A DNA stretch of 64,000 nt from Rubrivivax sp. (GCA_030653385.1 JAURZM010000048.1:361568-425567); one strand, 5' to 3'. Shown: positions 34,364 through 44,318, counted from the stretch's first letter. The notes: generated from the sequence alone by a model not told the origin. A program made the numbers and translations.

Positions 34364-35298
34364 ACCTGCACCAGTTCCGCTTTGTGCAAGAGGCCGTGCG
34401 CCGCAACCTGAACCTGACTGAAACCGCCAAGGCCCTGCACACCTCGCAACCGGGCATCAGCAAGGCCATCCTGGAACTGGAAGAAGAACTGGGCGTGGAC
34501 ATCTTTGCGCGCCACGGCAAACGCCTGCGGCGAGTCACCGAACCGGGCCAGCTGGTGCTGAAGTCGGTTGAAGTCATCATGCGCGAGCTGGCGAACCTGA
34601 AGCGCATCGGCGAGGAATACTCGAAGCAGGACACCGGCACGCTTTCCATCGCCACCACGCACACCCAGGCCCGTTACTTTCTGCCCGACCCGGTTGCGCA
34701 ACTGCGAAAGCGTTTTCCGCGGGTGCAAGTGGTGCTGCACCAGGGCATGCCCGAGCAGGTGGCGCGCATGCTGCTGGACGACGTGGCCGAAATTGCCCTG
34801 GCCACCGAGTCGCTGTCCACCCACGAAGGCCTGCTCACCCTGCCCTGTTATGAATGGCAGCACGTGATGGTGGTGCCGACCAACCACGCGCTGGCGCAAG
34901 TGGAAAGGCCAACGCTCGAACAACTGGCCGCTCATCCGCTGGTGCTGTACCACTCCACCGTGACCGGCCGAACACGCATCGACCAGGCTTTCGACCGCGC
35001 GCGGCTGAAGCCCACGGTGGCGCTGGAGGCCATCGACTCCGACGTCATCAAGACCTATGTTCGCCTGGGCCTGGGTGTGGGCGTGGTCACCGAACTGGCG
35101 ATGCAGCCACCCGAAGCCGACCTGGTGTCCAGGCCGCTGGGCCATCTGTTCGGCAGCAACACCACACACGTGGCCTTCAAGCGCGGTGCCTACCTGCGCC
35201 AGTTTGTGCTGGCCTTCGCCGAACTCTTGTCACCGCGCCTGACCGGCAAGCTGATCGAACGTGCGATGAGCGGCCAGGGCACAGACTTTCAACTTTGA
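34360..35298 (+). CDS. cysB: LysR-family regulator of the CysB/Cbl group
   Basis: A 312-residue regulator. The N-terminal winged helix MNLHQFRFVQEAVRRNLNLT followed by KALHTSQPGISKAILELEEELGVDIFARHGKRL is the CysB type, where HTSQPGISK is diagnostic. The effector domain begins DTGTLSIATTHTQARYFLP, the loop that binds sulfate, thiosulfate or N-acetylserine. It would activate sulfur assimilation. Coupling to the chelatase gene by a four-base overlap supports that. Whether it is CysB itself or the paralogue Cbl cannot be settled from sequence alone. Confidence 0.85.
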   Translation: MNLHQFRFVQEAVRRNLNLTETAKALHTSQPGISKAILELEEELGVDIFARHGKRLRRVTEPGQLVLKSVEVIMRELANLKRIGEEYSKQDTGTLSIATTHTQARYFLPDPVAQLRKRFPRVQVVLHQGMPEQVARMLLDDVAEIALATESLSTHEGLLTLPCYEWQHVMVVPTNHALAQVERPTLEQLAAHPLVLYHSTVTGRTRIDQAFDRARLKPTVALEAIDSDVIKTYVRLGLGVGVVTELAMQPPEADLVSRPLGHLFGSNTTHVAFKRGAYLRQFVLAFAELLSPRLTGKLIERAMSGQGTDFQL

Positions 35299-35306
35299 AC
35301 ATTTTC

Positions 35307-36461
35307 ATGCACCGCACGCCTCACATCGAAAGCCGCTTGCCCAAGGTCGGCACCACCATCTTCACGGTGATGTCCGCCCTGGCGCAGGAAACCGGCGCCG
35401 TGAACCTGGGCCAAGGTTTCCCCGACTTCAATTGCGACCCTGCATTGCTCAAGCAGGTGAGCGATGCCATGAACGAGGGCCTGAACCAGTACCCGCCGAT
35501 GGCCGGAGTGCCGCAGCTGCGGCAAGCCGTGGCCGACAAGATCGAGGCGCTGTACGGATGCCGCTACGACCCGGCCAGCGAAATCACCATCACCGCCGGC
35601 GCCACGCAGGCCATCCTGACGGCGGTGCTGGCCTGTGTGCACCCGGGTGACGAGGTCATCGTGCTCGAACCCTGCTACGACAGCTACGGGCCCAACATCG
35701 AACTCGCCGGTGGCACCGTGGTGCGTGTGCCGCTGACACCCGGCACCTTCCGGCCCGACTTCTCGCGCATCGCCGCGGCCATCACGCCGCGCACGCGGCT
35801 GCTCATCATCAACAGCCCGCACAACCCCAGTGCCACGGTGTGGACGGCGGCCGAGATGCAGCAGCTGGCCGACCTGCTGGCGCCCACTGACGTGCTGCTG
35901 ATTTCGGACGAGGTCTACGAACACATGGTTTTCGACGGCGTGCCGCATGTCAGCGCGGCTTCCTTGCCCGCGCTGGCAGCGCGCAGCTTCGTCGTCAGCA
36001 GCTTTGGCAAGACCTACCACGTCACCGGCTGGAAGGTGGGCACGGTGGTGGCGCCGGCACCGCTGATGGCCGAGTTCCGCAAGGTGCACCAGTTCAATGT
36101 TTTCACCGTCAACACCCCGGTGCAACACGGCCTGGCGCGTTTCATGGCCGACCCCGCGCCCTACCGCGATCTGCCGGCGTTCTACCAGCGCAAGCGCGAC
36201 CTGTTCCGTGACGGGCTGGCGCAGACCCGGCTGCGTGCCTTGCCCAGCCAGGGCAGTTACTTCCAGTTGGTCGACTACAGCGCGGTCAGCGACCTGCCCG
36301 AGGCTGAGTTCTGCCAGTGGTTGACTCGCACGGCCGGCGTGGCGGCGATTCCGCTGTCGGTCTTCTACGAAGCGGGTTTCGAGCAGCGACTGGCCCGGCT
36401 GTGTTTTGCGAAGCAGGACAGCACGCTGCTGTCGGCGCTGGAGCGTTTGCGCCAGCTTTGA
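35307..36461 (+). CDS. PLP-dependent aminotransferase, methionine aminotransferase-like (YbdL group)
   Basis: A 384-residue class I/II aminotransferase. The N-terminal MHRTPHIESRLPKVGTTIF and VNLGQGFPDF are typical of the YbdL/kynurenine aminotransferase group. The PLP lysine is in SSFGKTYHVTGWKVG (Lys235); ITAGATQAI, INSPHNPSATVW, ISDEVYEHMVFDG and the arginine region near FEQRLARLCFAK are also present. Methionine and aromatic residues are the usual substrates in the methionine salvage context. It starts eight bases after the CysB-like gene. A much longer in-frame extension overlaps that gene and is rejected. Confidence 0.9.
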   Translation: MHRTPHIESRLPKVGTTIFTVMSALAQETGAVNLGQGFPDFNCDPALLKQVSDAMNEGLNQYPPMAGVPQLRQAVADKIEALYGCRYDPASEITITAGATQAILTAVLACVHPGDEVIVLEPCYDSYGPNIELAGGTVVRVPLTPGTFRPDFSRIAAAITPRTRLLIINSPHNPSATVWTAAEMQQLADLLAPTDVLLISDEVYEHMVFDGVPHVSAASLPALAARSFVVSSFGKTYHVTGWKVGTVVAPAPLMAEFRKVHQFNVFTVNTPVQHGLARFMADPAPYRDLPAFYQRKRDLFRDGLAQTRLRALPSQGSYFQLVDYSAVSDLPEAEFCQWLTRTAGVAAIPLSVFYEAGFEQRLARLCFAKQDSTLLSALERLRQL

Positions 36462-36493
36462 CCTCGCCGCATGGGTGCCGACTCGGTTTCGAC

Positions 36494-38608
36494 TCAGTGC
36501 CGAGATGGCGGCGCGGGCGGCGGCTTTTCGTCCAGCAAGTCGAAGATGCTGGTCGGCCGTTCGATGGCCGACACGTCGAAGTCCACCGGGGCGGTGGGCC
36601 GGTCGTCCGGAATCTGCGTGTCGCGAAAGGCATCGCGCTCCAAGCCCAGGAAAGGCGAAGCTGCGGTACTGCTGAAGTCGCCGCCGTCGGCCAGCGGCAA
36701 GAGCAGGTCGACGTTGCCGGTGTCGGCGGCTCCACGGTCCAGCAGGTCACGCGCCAGCGAGTAAAGAAACAGCACTTCACGGTAGGCCGGCAGGTCGAAC
36801 AGTTCACCGCGCGACTTGCGGAACAGCAGCGCTTCGAGCTCGGCCATCGCGTCCAGCGGCCGCGGCCACACCTGCTGCAGGCGCGGGATGACACCCGCGT
36901 AGTCGTCGAGTGAACGGCCGTGTCCCAGGTCGACACCCCACTCCGGCGCATAGGCATTGAAGCGGTGGTTGAACCGCGTGCGCATGCGGTCGTAGGCCTC
37001 GCGGTCGTCGCGGCGGTGGTGAATCTCCAGCAGCTTCAGGTACGGCAGCGGACTGCCGCCACCGGTGCTGCGCAAGTGCTCCACCAGCAAGTCGATGGCG
37101 GCATCGTCCTGACCCAGCACGACAAAAAACTCGGCTTGCTGTTCCAGGTCGATCAACTCTTCGATCGAGACGTCCCGCAGCGCACCTTCGTCATGGCCGG
37201 GGCGCATGATGGGCTCGGTGCGCTGAGTCACCGGCTCGGGCTCGTGCTCGGGCGGTTGGGTTTCAGGCGGTGGCAGTGTGCTGTCGGGCGGCGGCCAGGC
37301 CACGGGTGGAGCCGGCGGCGGCCAGGCCGGTGAACCCCGGGCGCGCGATAGCGCAGCGGCCGGCACCATCGGCTTGAGCTCCGAGGTGACAAAAGGAATC
37401 GGCGCCGTCGGCTGGCGGCTGGGTGTGGCTTCAGTGATTGGGTCGGGCACGGGCGCGGGCGCCACCGCTTCGCGCCAGACCAACTGGCGTTCGGTCTGCA
37501 CTCGTCCCAGGCGCCACGCCAACCAGGCCGCCAAAGCGGCCAGCAGCGCAGCCATCACCATCAGCGGCATGACCCAGAAACTGGAACCCTCGGCGTCGTT
37601 GAGGCGCTGCTTGAACTGGGCCGCCAGTTCGCGGCTGGACTTGGCCTCATCACGCAGCTGCTCGACGGTGCGTTCGAGCACGCCGATGCGTTCAGCCGAT
37701 GCCGACGCTGCCGAAGCAGCGGCACGGGCCGCGCTGGCCGCTTGTGCCACAGCGGCCAAGGCTTCTTCGACCGCGGTGGCCGTGCTGGCCTGCGCTGCCT
37801 GCACCGGCGGATCGACGAAGTCCAGGCGCAAACGGGCTGGCGCGGCGCCGGCAGCACCTGCACCTTCAGCTTGGGTGGCGGCTGCCGCCCGCGCAGCCGC
37901 GGCGCGGGCCTGACGGGCTTCGCGGGCCGCACGGGCGGCCGCGCGGCGTTCGGCACGGCGCTGCGCGCGGCGTTCGATCTCTGCCGGGTCCAGCGGCGGC
38001 TGCATCACGGCTCGTGGACCCGTGCCACCGGGTCGCCCGGCCGCTGCGCCGGTCGGCGGCTGCCCGACAGACGCGCCAGTCACCGCCAGGGGCCGCACCG
38101 CGTCGGGCGCTGCCGGTGCTGCAAGTGCCCTGGCACCGCCGCCAGAAGCGGCAGCAGGTGCCTGCTGGCCATCGGGCACGGCAGCGGGGTTCAGGGCAAA
38201 AGCCGGCACCGGCGCCATCGCCACCATCGCGGGCGGATCGGCCAGCACCACGTAGCGGCGGGTGATGCGCGACGTGCAACCCACGGCCAGCACGATGCCG
38301 ACCACGGGTTCGTCGATGGCCGGCTGCGTGATCACCCGCACCCGCGCGGTGTCCTGCCCGGTCATCTCGACCAGGGTGCTGACCAGGGGTGGCGGCACGC
38401 GGCGGTCGCCGGACGTGACTTCGGCCGACACACATTCGGGGCCGAGCGACTCACCCGGATCCAGGCGCACCTGGACCGCGTAGTCCAGCGGCTGACCCAG
38501 CACGACCGAAGCGGCACCCGCACCCAGGCCCGCGGCCGAAGCGGCGCTCGCGGCCAGTGCCGCGACACTGCTCATCGCGAACGCCAGCCAGGCCTGTTTT
38601 GTGTGCAT
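36494..38608 (-). CDS. FimV-like protein (exported/membrane, TPR-type C-terminus)
   Basis: A 704-residue protein. A signal segment ends ASA-A near residue 26, followed by LGQPLDYAVQVRLDPGESLGPECVSAEV, the FimV N-terminal pattern (LGQPL then an acidic Gly-rich stretch). A long Ala/Arg-rich coiled-coil-like region (~180-310) leads to one membrane helix (~345-375, MPLMVMAALLAALAAWLAWRL). The C-terminal cytoplasmic part carries the FimV C-terminal tetratricopeptide unit LEQQAEFFVVLGQDDAAIDLLVEHLRSTG. FimV-type proteins bind peptidoglycan and organise type IV pili and polar regulation. The LysM domain of classical FimV was not seen. ATG 38608 begins the signal peptide. Confidence 0.75.
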   Translation of the reverse strand: MHTKQAWLAFAMSSVAALAASAASAAGLGAGAASVVLGQPLDYAVQVRLDPGESLGPECVSAEVTSGDRRVPPPLVSTLVEMTGQDTARVRVITQPAIDEPVVGIVLAVGCTSRITRRYVVLADPPAMVAMAPVPAFALNPAAVPDGQQAPAAASGGGARALAAPAAPDAVRPLAVTGASVGQPPTGAAAGRPGGTGPRAVMQPPLDPAEIERRAQRRAERRAAARAAREARQARAAAARAAAATQAEGAGAAGAAPARLRLDFVDPPVQAAQASTATAVEEALAAVAQAASAARAAASAASASAERIGVLERTVEQLRDEAKSSRELAAQFKQRLNDAEGSSFWVMPLMVMAALLAALAAWLAWRLGRVQTERQLVWREAVAPAPVPDPITEATPSRQPTAPIPFVTSELKPMVPAAALSRARGSPAWPPPAPPVAWPPPDSTLPPPETQPPEHEPEPVTQRTEPIMRPGHDEGALRDVSIEELIDLEQQAEFFVVLGQDDAAIDLLVEHLRSTGGGSPLPYLKLLEIHHRRDDREAYDRMRTRFNHRFNAYAPEWGVDLGHGRSLDDYAGVIPRLQQVWPRPLDAMAELEALLFRKSRGELFDLPAYREVLFLYSLARDLLDRGAADTGNVDLLLPLADGGDFSSTAASPFLGLERDAFRDTQIPDDRPTAPVDFDVSAIERPTSIFDLLDEKPPPAPPSRH

Positions 38609-38768
38609 GCGGTAAGTGGTGCGTGTAAGCCCAACCGCGGCAGACTCTAGCAGAAGCGCCCCTGGCAAACGGGCACAGTCAGGCCGATAAGCGCCTCCTA
38701 CACCACCCAGTTGCAGGGCTGCACTTTCGGTGTGCAAAAGCACCGCTTCAGCGTGTGTCAGCGCCACC

Positions 38769-39554
38769 TCAGATGTCGTAACCCGGCAAGCGCCGGTCCA
38801 GGCGGCGCAGCAGGCCGGGCCAGGTGAGTTGTGAACCCAGGCCCCGGGTCACCGCAGCGGCCTGCTGGCGCGCGGTGGCCACGATGCCGGGGTCCACGGT
38901 CACCAATTCGCCGCCGCCAGCCATGGCGCGGACCTGGATCGTGCACACGGTTTCGAACAGGTACATCGACAGGAAGGCGTCGGCCACGCTGCGGCCCACC
39001 GTCAGCAGGCCGTGGTTGCGCAGCATGAGGTGGGTCTTGTCGCCCAGGTCGGCCACCAGGCGCGGTTTTTCTTCGTCGCGCAGGGCCACCCCTTCGTAGT
39101 CGTGGTAACCCAGTGAGGACAAGACAAAGATCGACTGCTGCGACAGCGGCAGCACACCCAACTTCTGCGCCGACACCGCAATGCCGTTGAGCGAGTGCAC
39201 GTGCAGCACGCAGCCCGCGTCGTGACGGGCATCGTGCACGGCGCTGTGGATCACGAAGCCCGCCGGGTTGACGTCAAAGGGCGAGTCTTCGAGCTTCACG
39301 CCGTGTGCGTCGACCTTCACCAGGCTGGAGGCCGTGATCTCCTCGAACATCAGGCCGTAAGGGTTGATCAGGAACTGGCCCGTGTGCTCACCCCCCGGCC
39401 CCGGCACACGTGCACTGATGTGGGTGAAGACCAGGTCGTCCCAGCCAAACATCGCCACCAGGCGGTAGGCCGCAGCCAGGTCAACACGCAGCCGCCATTC
39501 GTCGGGGCTGACTTCGTCTCGCCGGTGCGGGATGCTGAGTGCGGTGCTGGGCAT
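38769..39554 (-). CDS. Class II aldolase/adducin family protein
   Basis: A 261-residue metal-dependent aldolase-fold protein. The zinc ligands are read in CVLHVHSLNG (His, His) and RNHGLLTVG (His); DDLVFTHISARVPG and NPYGLMFEEITASSLVKVD are the other class II aldolase landmarks. The usual zinc-site Glu region is less clear. Such paralogues without a sugar-phosphate cluster nearby are often of unknown substrate. It diverges from the Crp-type regulator at 39655 by 100 bases, so the regulator may control it. Confidence 0.8.
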   Translation of the reverse strand: MPSTALSIPHRRDEVSPDEWRLRVDLAAAYRLVAMFGWDDLVFTHISARVPGPGGEHTGQFLINPYGLMFEEITASSLVKVDAHGVKLEDSPFDVNPAGFVIHSAVHDARHDAGCVLHVHSLNGIAVSAQKLGVLPLSQQSIFVLSSLGYHDYEGVALRDEEKPRLVADLGDKTHLMLRNHGLLTVGRSVADAFLSMYLFETVCTIQVRAMAGGGELVTVDPGIVATARQQAAAVTRGLGSQLTWPGLLRRLDRRLPGYDI

Positions 39555-39654
39555 GTCGATCCTTGATGCGGTGTGCTGGTTGCAGCGAATGGACTTCGAA
39601 AAACGGCGGTGGACAATGCCCATCGTCGCGCCCCTGTCGCCTCAGAGACAAGCC

Positions 39655-40359
39655 ATGAATACCCCCGTTCTTACAATCGAAGAGCATCACAACATCGAAG
39701 CAGGCGCGTGGTTCAGCAAGCTCTCACCCAAGCTGCAAGGCGCCATCCTGTCGCGAGCGGGCGTGCGCCGTCTGGCCGACGGCGACCCGCTGGCCTCACG
39801 CGGCACGGCCGCCGAAGAGTGGTGCGGTGTGGCTCGTGGTGCGGTGCGCATCAGTTCGGTGTCGCTGTCGGGCAAACAGGTCACGCTGACCTATGCCGAA
39901 CCCGGCACCTGGTTCGGCGACATCGCGCTCTTCGACGGCCTGCCACGCACCCACGATGCCGATGCACACGGCGCCACCACGCTGCTGGTGGTGCGCAAGC
40001 CCGACTTCAAGGAATTGCTCAGTCAGCACGTGGAGTTGTACGAAGCACTGCTGCGCCTGAACTGCCGCCGCCTGCGTCTGATGTTCAACCAGTTCGAAGA
40101 CCTCAACACACGGCCGCTGCAGGCGCGCCTGGCCAAGCAGATCCTGCTGCTGGCGCGCAGCTACGGCATTGCGCAGGGCGAAGAAATCCGCATCGGGCTG
40201 GCCTTGGCGCAGGAAGACCTGGCGCAGTTGCTGGGTGCGTCGCGGCAGCGCGTCAACCAGGAACTGAAGGGCTTCGAACGCGAAGGTGCGGTGCGTGTCG
40301 AGCCGACACGGCTGGTCGTGTTGTCGCGCGAGAAGCTGCTGGCCATTGCTGACCGCTGA
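39655..40359 (+). CDS. Crp/Fnr-family transcriptional regulator
   Basis: A 234-residue regulator with a cyclic-nucleotide-binding fold (LADGDPLASRGTAAEEWCGVARGAVRI, GTWFGDIALFDGLPRTHDADAHG) and a winged helix (LAQEDLAQLLGASRQRVNQELKGFEREG). The recognition helix RQRVNQ lacks the Glu of CRP and the E-S-R of FNR, so the site is not predictable. No N-terminal cysteine cluster. ATG 39655 starts the fold; longer in-frame starts run into the divergent aldolase promoter. It is followed by the kinase-like and acyl-CoA dehydrogenase genes, starting fourteen bases later, and may form an operon with them. Confidence 0.82.
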   Translation: MNTPVLTIEEHHNIEAGAWFSKLSPKLQGAILSRAGVRRLADGDPLASRGTAAEEWCGVARGAVRISSVSLSGKQVTLTYAEPGTWFGDIALFDGLPRTHDADAHGATTLLVVRKPDFKELLSQHVELYEALLRLNCRRLRLMFNQFEDLNTRPLQARLAKQILLLARSYGIAQGEEIRIGLALAQEDLAQLLGASRQRVNQELKGFEREGAVRVEPTRLVVLSREKLLAIADR

Positions 40360-40372
40360 CCGCCGATACCCC

Positions 40373-41449
40373 ATGGACCAATACACCGGTACACGCGCCG
40401 TCGCCGACAGCCACGCCTTCGACGTGGCCGCGCTGCAGACCTACCTGGCCGCCCACCTGCCGGGTTTTGCCGGGCCGCTGGCCGCCGAGCAGTTCAAGGG
40501 TGGCCAGTCCAACCCCACCTACAAACTGCTGACGCCGGCACGGGCCTACGTGATGCGGACCAAGCCCGGGCCGGCAGCCAGGCTGCTGCCTTCGGCGCAC
40601 GCCATCGAACGCGAGTTCCGCGTCATGCAGGCGCTGGCCGGCAGCCAGGTGCCGGTGCCGCAGATGCTGCTGCTGTGCGAAGACGAAGCCGTCATCGGCC
40701 GCGCCTTCTACATCATGGAATTCATGGACGGCCGGGTGTTGTGGGACCAGTCCTTGCCGGGGCTGTCCACGGTCGAACGGGGTGCCATCTACGACGAGAT
40801 GAACCGCGTCATGGCCGCACTGCACCAGGTCGACGTGGGCGCGGTGGGCCTGGCCGCTTACGGCAAACCCGGCAACTACTTCGAACGCCAGATCGGCCGC
40901 TGGAGCAAGCAGTACCTGGCCTCGGTGACCGAGACCATCGAAGAGATGGACCGCCTGATCGCCTGGTTGCCAGCCCACATGCCCACCAGCGCGCTGGACA
41001 GTTCGCAGGTGTCGGTGGTGCACGGCGACTACCGGCTCGACAACCTGGTGTTCCACAAGACCGAACCCCGGGCCATCGCGGTGCTCGACTGGGAACTGTC
41101 CACGCTGGGCCACCCGCTGGCCGACTTCAGCTACCACTGCATGGCCTGGCACATCCCACCCGGCACCTTCCGCGGCATCGGTGGCCTCGACCACGCCGCC
41201 CTGGGCATTCCCAGCGAACAGGACTACGTGCGCCGCTACTGCGAACGCACCGGCCGCGCCGACCCCGGCGCGCTGGCGCAGGACTGGAACTTCTACCTCG
41301 CCTACAACCTGTTCCGCCTGGCTTCCATCACCCAGGGCATCGCCAAGCGTGTGGTCGACGGCATCGCGTCCAGCGAACAGGCCAGGGCCACGGGCGCATC
41401 GACACGCCCGCTGGCGCAGATGGCCTGGCAGTTTGCACAACGCGCGTGA
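40373..41449 (+). CDS. Phosphotransferase (APH-fold), ACAD10/11 N-terminal-like
   Basis: A 358-residue aminoglycoside phosphotransferase-fold protein. The catalytic loop is VVHGDYRLDN (217-224) and the metal-binding motif is AVLDWELSTLGHPLAD (~236-251); FKGGQSNPTYKL forms the ATP lid. This subgroup matches the kinase-like half of animal ACAD10/ACAD11, which phosphorylates 4-hydroxy fatty acyl-CoA. It precedes an acyl-CoA dehydrogenase gene by 51 bases, so the pair is the split version of that fusion. Degradation of 4-hydroxy acids is the likely role, by homology. Confidence 0.82.
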   Translation: MDQYTGTRAVADSHAFDVAALQTYLAAHLPGFAGPLAAEQFKGGQSNPTYKLLTPARAYVMRTKPGPAARLLPSAHAIEREFRVMQALAGSQVPVPQMLLLCEDEAVIGRAFYIMEFMDGRVLWDQSLPGLSTVERGAIYDEMNRVMAALHQVDVGAVGLAAYGKPGNYFERQIGRWSKQYLASVTETIEEMDRLIAWLPAHMPTSALDSSQVSVVHGDYRLDNLVFHKTEPRAIAVLDWELSTLGHPLADFSYHCMAWHIPPGTFRGIGGLDHAALGIPSEQDYVRRYCERTGRADPGALAQDWNFYLAYNLFRLASITQGIAKRVVDGIASSEQARATGASTRPLAQMAWQFAQRA

Positions 41450-41500
41450 CGGGCATCCAGCTCCGCAGCACACGCCCCCTTTCACACGGAGAACAGACAC

Positions 41501-42748
41501 ATGGACTTCAGCTACTCACCCCGCACGCAGGAACTGCAGGCACGCCTGCACGCTTTCATGGCCGAGCATGTCTACCCGGCCGAAGGCCGCTACTTCGCCG
41601 AGATCGAAGCCAATGGCAAGGCCGGCAAGCGCTGGACGCCGCTGCAGGTGATCGAGGAACTCAAGCCGAAGGCACGTGCGGCGGGCCTGTGGAACTTGTT
41701 CCTGCCGCCCCACGCCGAAGGCGCCGGCGCGAAGGGCGATGCCGAGTTCACCTTCGGCCTGAGCAACCAGGACTACGCACCGCTGGCCGAGATCATGGGC
41801 GCGGTGCCCTGGAGCAGCGAGGTCTTCAACTGCTCGGCGCCCGACACCGGCAACATGGAAGTTTTCGCGCGCTACGGCACCGCCGAGCACAAGGAACGCT
41901 GGCTCAAGCCTTTGCTGGAAGGCAAGATCCGCAGCGCCTTTGCGATGACCGAACCGGCCGTGGCCTCGTCCGATGCCACCAACATCGAAGCCGACATCAC
42001 CCGTGACGGCGACAGCTACGTCATCAACGGTCGCAAGTGGTGGACCAGCGGCGCCGGCGACCCGCGTTGCGCGGTCTACATCTTCATGGGCAAGACCGAC
42101 AAACAGGCACCGCGGCATTCGCAGCAGTCGATGATCGTGGTGCCGGCCGATGCACCCGGCATCACCATCCTGCGCCCGCTGACGGTGTTCGGCTACGACG
42201 ACGCACCACATGGCCACATGGAAGTGGACTTCAAGAACGTGCGTGTGCCGGCTTCGGCCATCCTGCTGGGCGAAGGCCGTGGCTTCGAGATCGCACAAGG
42301 CCGCCTGGGGCCCGGGCGCATCCACCACTGCATGCGGCTGATCGGCCTGGCCGAACGCTCGTTGAAGCTGATGTGCGAGCGCGCCACCAGCCGCACCGCC
42401 TTCGGCAAGACCGTGGCACAGCAAGGCGTGACCCAGGAACGCATCGCCGAAGCCCGCTGCATGATCGACCAGGCCCGCCTGCTCACGCTGAAGGCGGCAT
42501 GGATGATGGACCGCGCAGGCAACAAGAGCGCCAAGGCCGAGATCGCGATGATCAAGGTGGTGGCGCCGAAGATGGCCTGCCAGGTGATCGACTGGGCGAT
42601 GCAGGTCTTCGGCGGCGCCGGCATGTGCCAGGACACGCCGCTGGCCTACTTCTACACGCTGGCCCGCACGCTGCGTTACGCCGATGGGCCCGACGAGGTG
42701 CACCGCAACGCGATCGCGAAGATCGAACTGGGCAAGCTGGCCGCGTAG
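41501..42748 (+). CDS. Acyl-CoA dehydrogenase (ACAD10/11 type)
   Basis: A 415-residue flavoenzyme. The substrate/flavin region is [19 protein letters not shown] and [22 protein letters not shown]; the C-terminal [34 protein letters not shown] is typical of ACAD10/11-like enzymes. The catalytic base position was not assigned. It follows the kinase-like gene by 51 bases and they probably form a two-step pathway in which the hydroxyl is phosphorylated and then eliminated. It ends 39 bases before a convergent gene. Confidence 0.9.
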   Translation: MDFSYSPRTQELQARLHAFMAEHVYPAEGRYFAEIEANGKAGKRWTPLQVIEELKPKARAAGLWNLFLPPHAEGAGAKGDAEFTFGLSNQDYAPLAEIMGAVPWSSEVFNCSAPDTGNMEVFARYGTAEHKERWLKPLLEGKIRSAFAMTEPAVASSDATNIEADITRDGDSYVINGRKWWTSGAGDPRCAVYIFMGKTDKQAPRHSQQSMIVVPADAPGITILRPLTVFGYDDAPHGHMEVDFKNVRVPASAILLGEGRGFEIAQGRLGPGRIHHCMRLIGLAERSLKLMCERATSRTAFGKTVAQQGVTQERIAEARCMIDQARLLTLKAAWMMDRAGNKSAKAEIAMIKVVAPKMACQVIDWAMQVFGGAGMCQDTPLAYFYTLARTLRYADGPDEVHRNAIAKIELGKLAA

Positions 42749-42787
42749 GGCAGCAGTCCAAGCGCCTGCCCGCCACGCGCGGGTGGT

Positions 42788-43516
42788 TTACTTTTCCCGC
42801 TCGTCGCCCGGCAGCGCGCTGGTCGACCACATGCTCGGCTGCGTGCTCGGCGAGATCGAGTCGCTGTCTTCGCTGGCCACGCGGCGCGCCTCGCGCATCG
42901 CGGTCTCGAACAGGCGCACCCAGTGCTGCAGCGCCTGCACGTCGGCGTCCTTCAACGCGGTGCGCAGCATCAGGCGGCCGCGGCCGATCATCAGCACGAA
43001 GGGAACTTCCGGGTCGAGTTGCAGTGCCGCCAGCGCGTGCGTCAGCGGGCCTTCCAGCCAGTGCTTGAGCCAGCCCTGGATGCTGGACAGCGCGACAAAA
43101 CGTTCACGCAGCTGCGGCATCTCGGTGCCGGGCAGCTTGGGGAACATCACCAGCCAGCGCATCTCTGGCGGTGTCTGGTTGTCGATGCGCGTCTGCACGC
43201 CTTCGACGTACTGTTCGAAGACGGCCTTCTCCATCGTCTCTTGCAGCGTGCGGTTCATCAGCACCAGCTGCAGCTCGGCGCCGAGGCCGAGTTCGGCGCG
43301 CAAGCGCAGTTCCTGGCCCTCGATGTAGGGGCGGTGCGACGGGCCCCATTCCAGGCGCCAGGGCGTGGCGCCGAGGCGGCCGTCGATGACGAAGCCTTCC
43401 TCGTGCACGCCGCGGAAGGTGTATTGCTTGGAGGCGGCCCAGGGCGCGATGCCGTCCCAGCCATCGGCCGGGGGCGTGGGGCCGCCGGAGAACAAGCGTT
43501 TGAAGCCTTCAAGCAT
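42788..43516 (-). CDS. Conserved-looking protein of unknown function
   Basis: A 242-residue soluble protein starting MLEGFKRLFSGGPTPPADGW. No domain was recognised. It has a strand-rich first half (GRLGATPWRLEWGPSHRPYIEGQELRLRAELG) and a helical second half (LKDADVQALQHWVRLFETAMREARRV). No signal peptide and no membrane segment are seen. It converges with the acyl-CoA dehydrogenase gene and diverges from the glutathione transferase gene. Codon use is like its neighbours, so it does not look imported. A Ser/Thr-rich tail closes it. Confidence 0.6.
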   Translation of the reverse strand: MLEGFKRLFSGGPTPPADGWDGIAPWAASKQYTFRGVHEEGFVIDGRLGATPWRLEWGPSHRPYIEGQELRLRAELGLGAELQLVLMNRTLQETMEKAVFEQYVEGVQTRIDNQTPPEMRWLVMFPKLPGTEMPQLRERFVALSSIQGWLKHWLEGPLTHALAALQLDPEVPFVLMIGRGRLMLRTALKDADVQALQHWVRLFETAMREARRVASEDSDSISPSTQPSMWSTSALPGDEREK

Positions 43517-43571
43517 GGATTAGAGTCCGTTGAGACAGCGGCCTGGAGTTGGCCCGGCCCGAGGAGGCTGC

Positions 43572-44264
43572 ATGATCGAAGTGTATTCGTGGGCCACGCC
43601 CAATGGCCACAAGGTTCACATCATGCTCGAGGAGTGCGGCCTGCCCTACCGCGCGCATGGCGTCGACATCGGCGCCGGCGACCAGTTCAAGCCCGACTTT
43701 CTGGCCATCAGCCCGAACAACAAGATCCCCGCCATCACCGACCCCGACGGGCCCGGTGGCAAGCCGATCAGCCTCTTCGAGAGCGGCGCCATCCTGCTCT
43801 ACCTGGCCGCCAAGACCGGCCGTTTCCTGCCCGACGACCTGGCCGCGAAGTACGAGGTGCTGCAGTGGCTGATGTTCCAGATGGGCAGTGTCGGCCCCAT
43901 GCTGGGCCAGGCGCACCACTTCCGCATCTACGCGCCCGAGAAGATCCCCTACGCCATCGACCGCTACACCAACGAAGCCACGCGCCTGTATGGCGTCATG
44001 AACAAGCGCCTGGCCAAGAGCCGCTACATCGGCGGGCCCGCCTACGGCATCGCCGACATGGCCATCTTCCCCTGGCTGCGCAGCTGGAAGAACCAGGGCA
44101 TCGATTGGGTCGACCACCCGCATCTGAAGGGCTGGTTCGACGAAGTCGCCGCGCGGCCGGCGGTGCAGCGCGGCGTCGAGGTGCTGGCAGGCCTGCGCAA
44201 GCCCGTCACCGACGACAGGGCGCGCGAGGTGCTGTTCGGCAAGACGCAGTACCAGCAGCGCTGA
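43572..44264 (+). CDS. Glutathione S-transferase family, YfcG/YghU-like disulfide reductase
   Basis: A 230-residue protein with a thioredoxin-like N-terminal domain: WATPNGHKVHIMLEECGLPY (the TPN-GHKV region near residues 9-15 binds glutathione), NKIPAITDPDG with the cis-proline, and LFESGAILLYLAAKTGRFLP. The C-terminal helical domain contains GIADMAIFPWLRSW. The pattern TPNGxKV/I is that of the Nu-class YfcG and YghU enzymes, which reduce disulfides rather than conjugate. ATG 43572 has GGAGG ten bases upstream. tRNA-Arg follows. Confidence 0.87.
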   Translation: MIEVYSWATPNGHKVHIMLEECGLPYRAHGVDIGAGDQFKPDFLAISPNNKIPAITDPDGPGGKPISLFESGAILLYLAAKTGRFLPDDLAAKYEVLQWLMFQMGSVGPMLGQAHHFRIYAPEKIPYAIDRYTNEATRLYGVMNKRLAKSRYIGGPAYGIADMAIFPWLRSWKNQGIDWVDHPHLKGWFDEVAARPAVQRGVEVLAGLRKPVTDDRAREVLFGKTQYQQR

Positions 44265-44318
44265 TGGCGCGGGCCGCATGCAGGCGGGTCGGCTCCTAGA
44301 ATCGCGCGCATTGCACAG

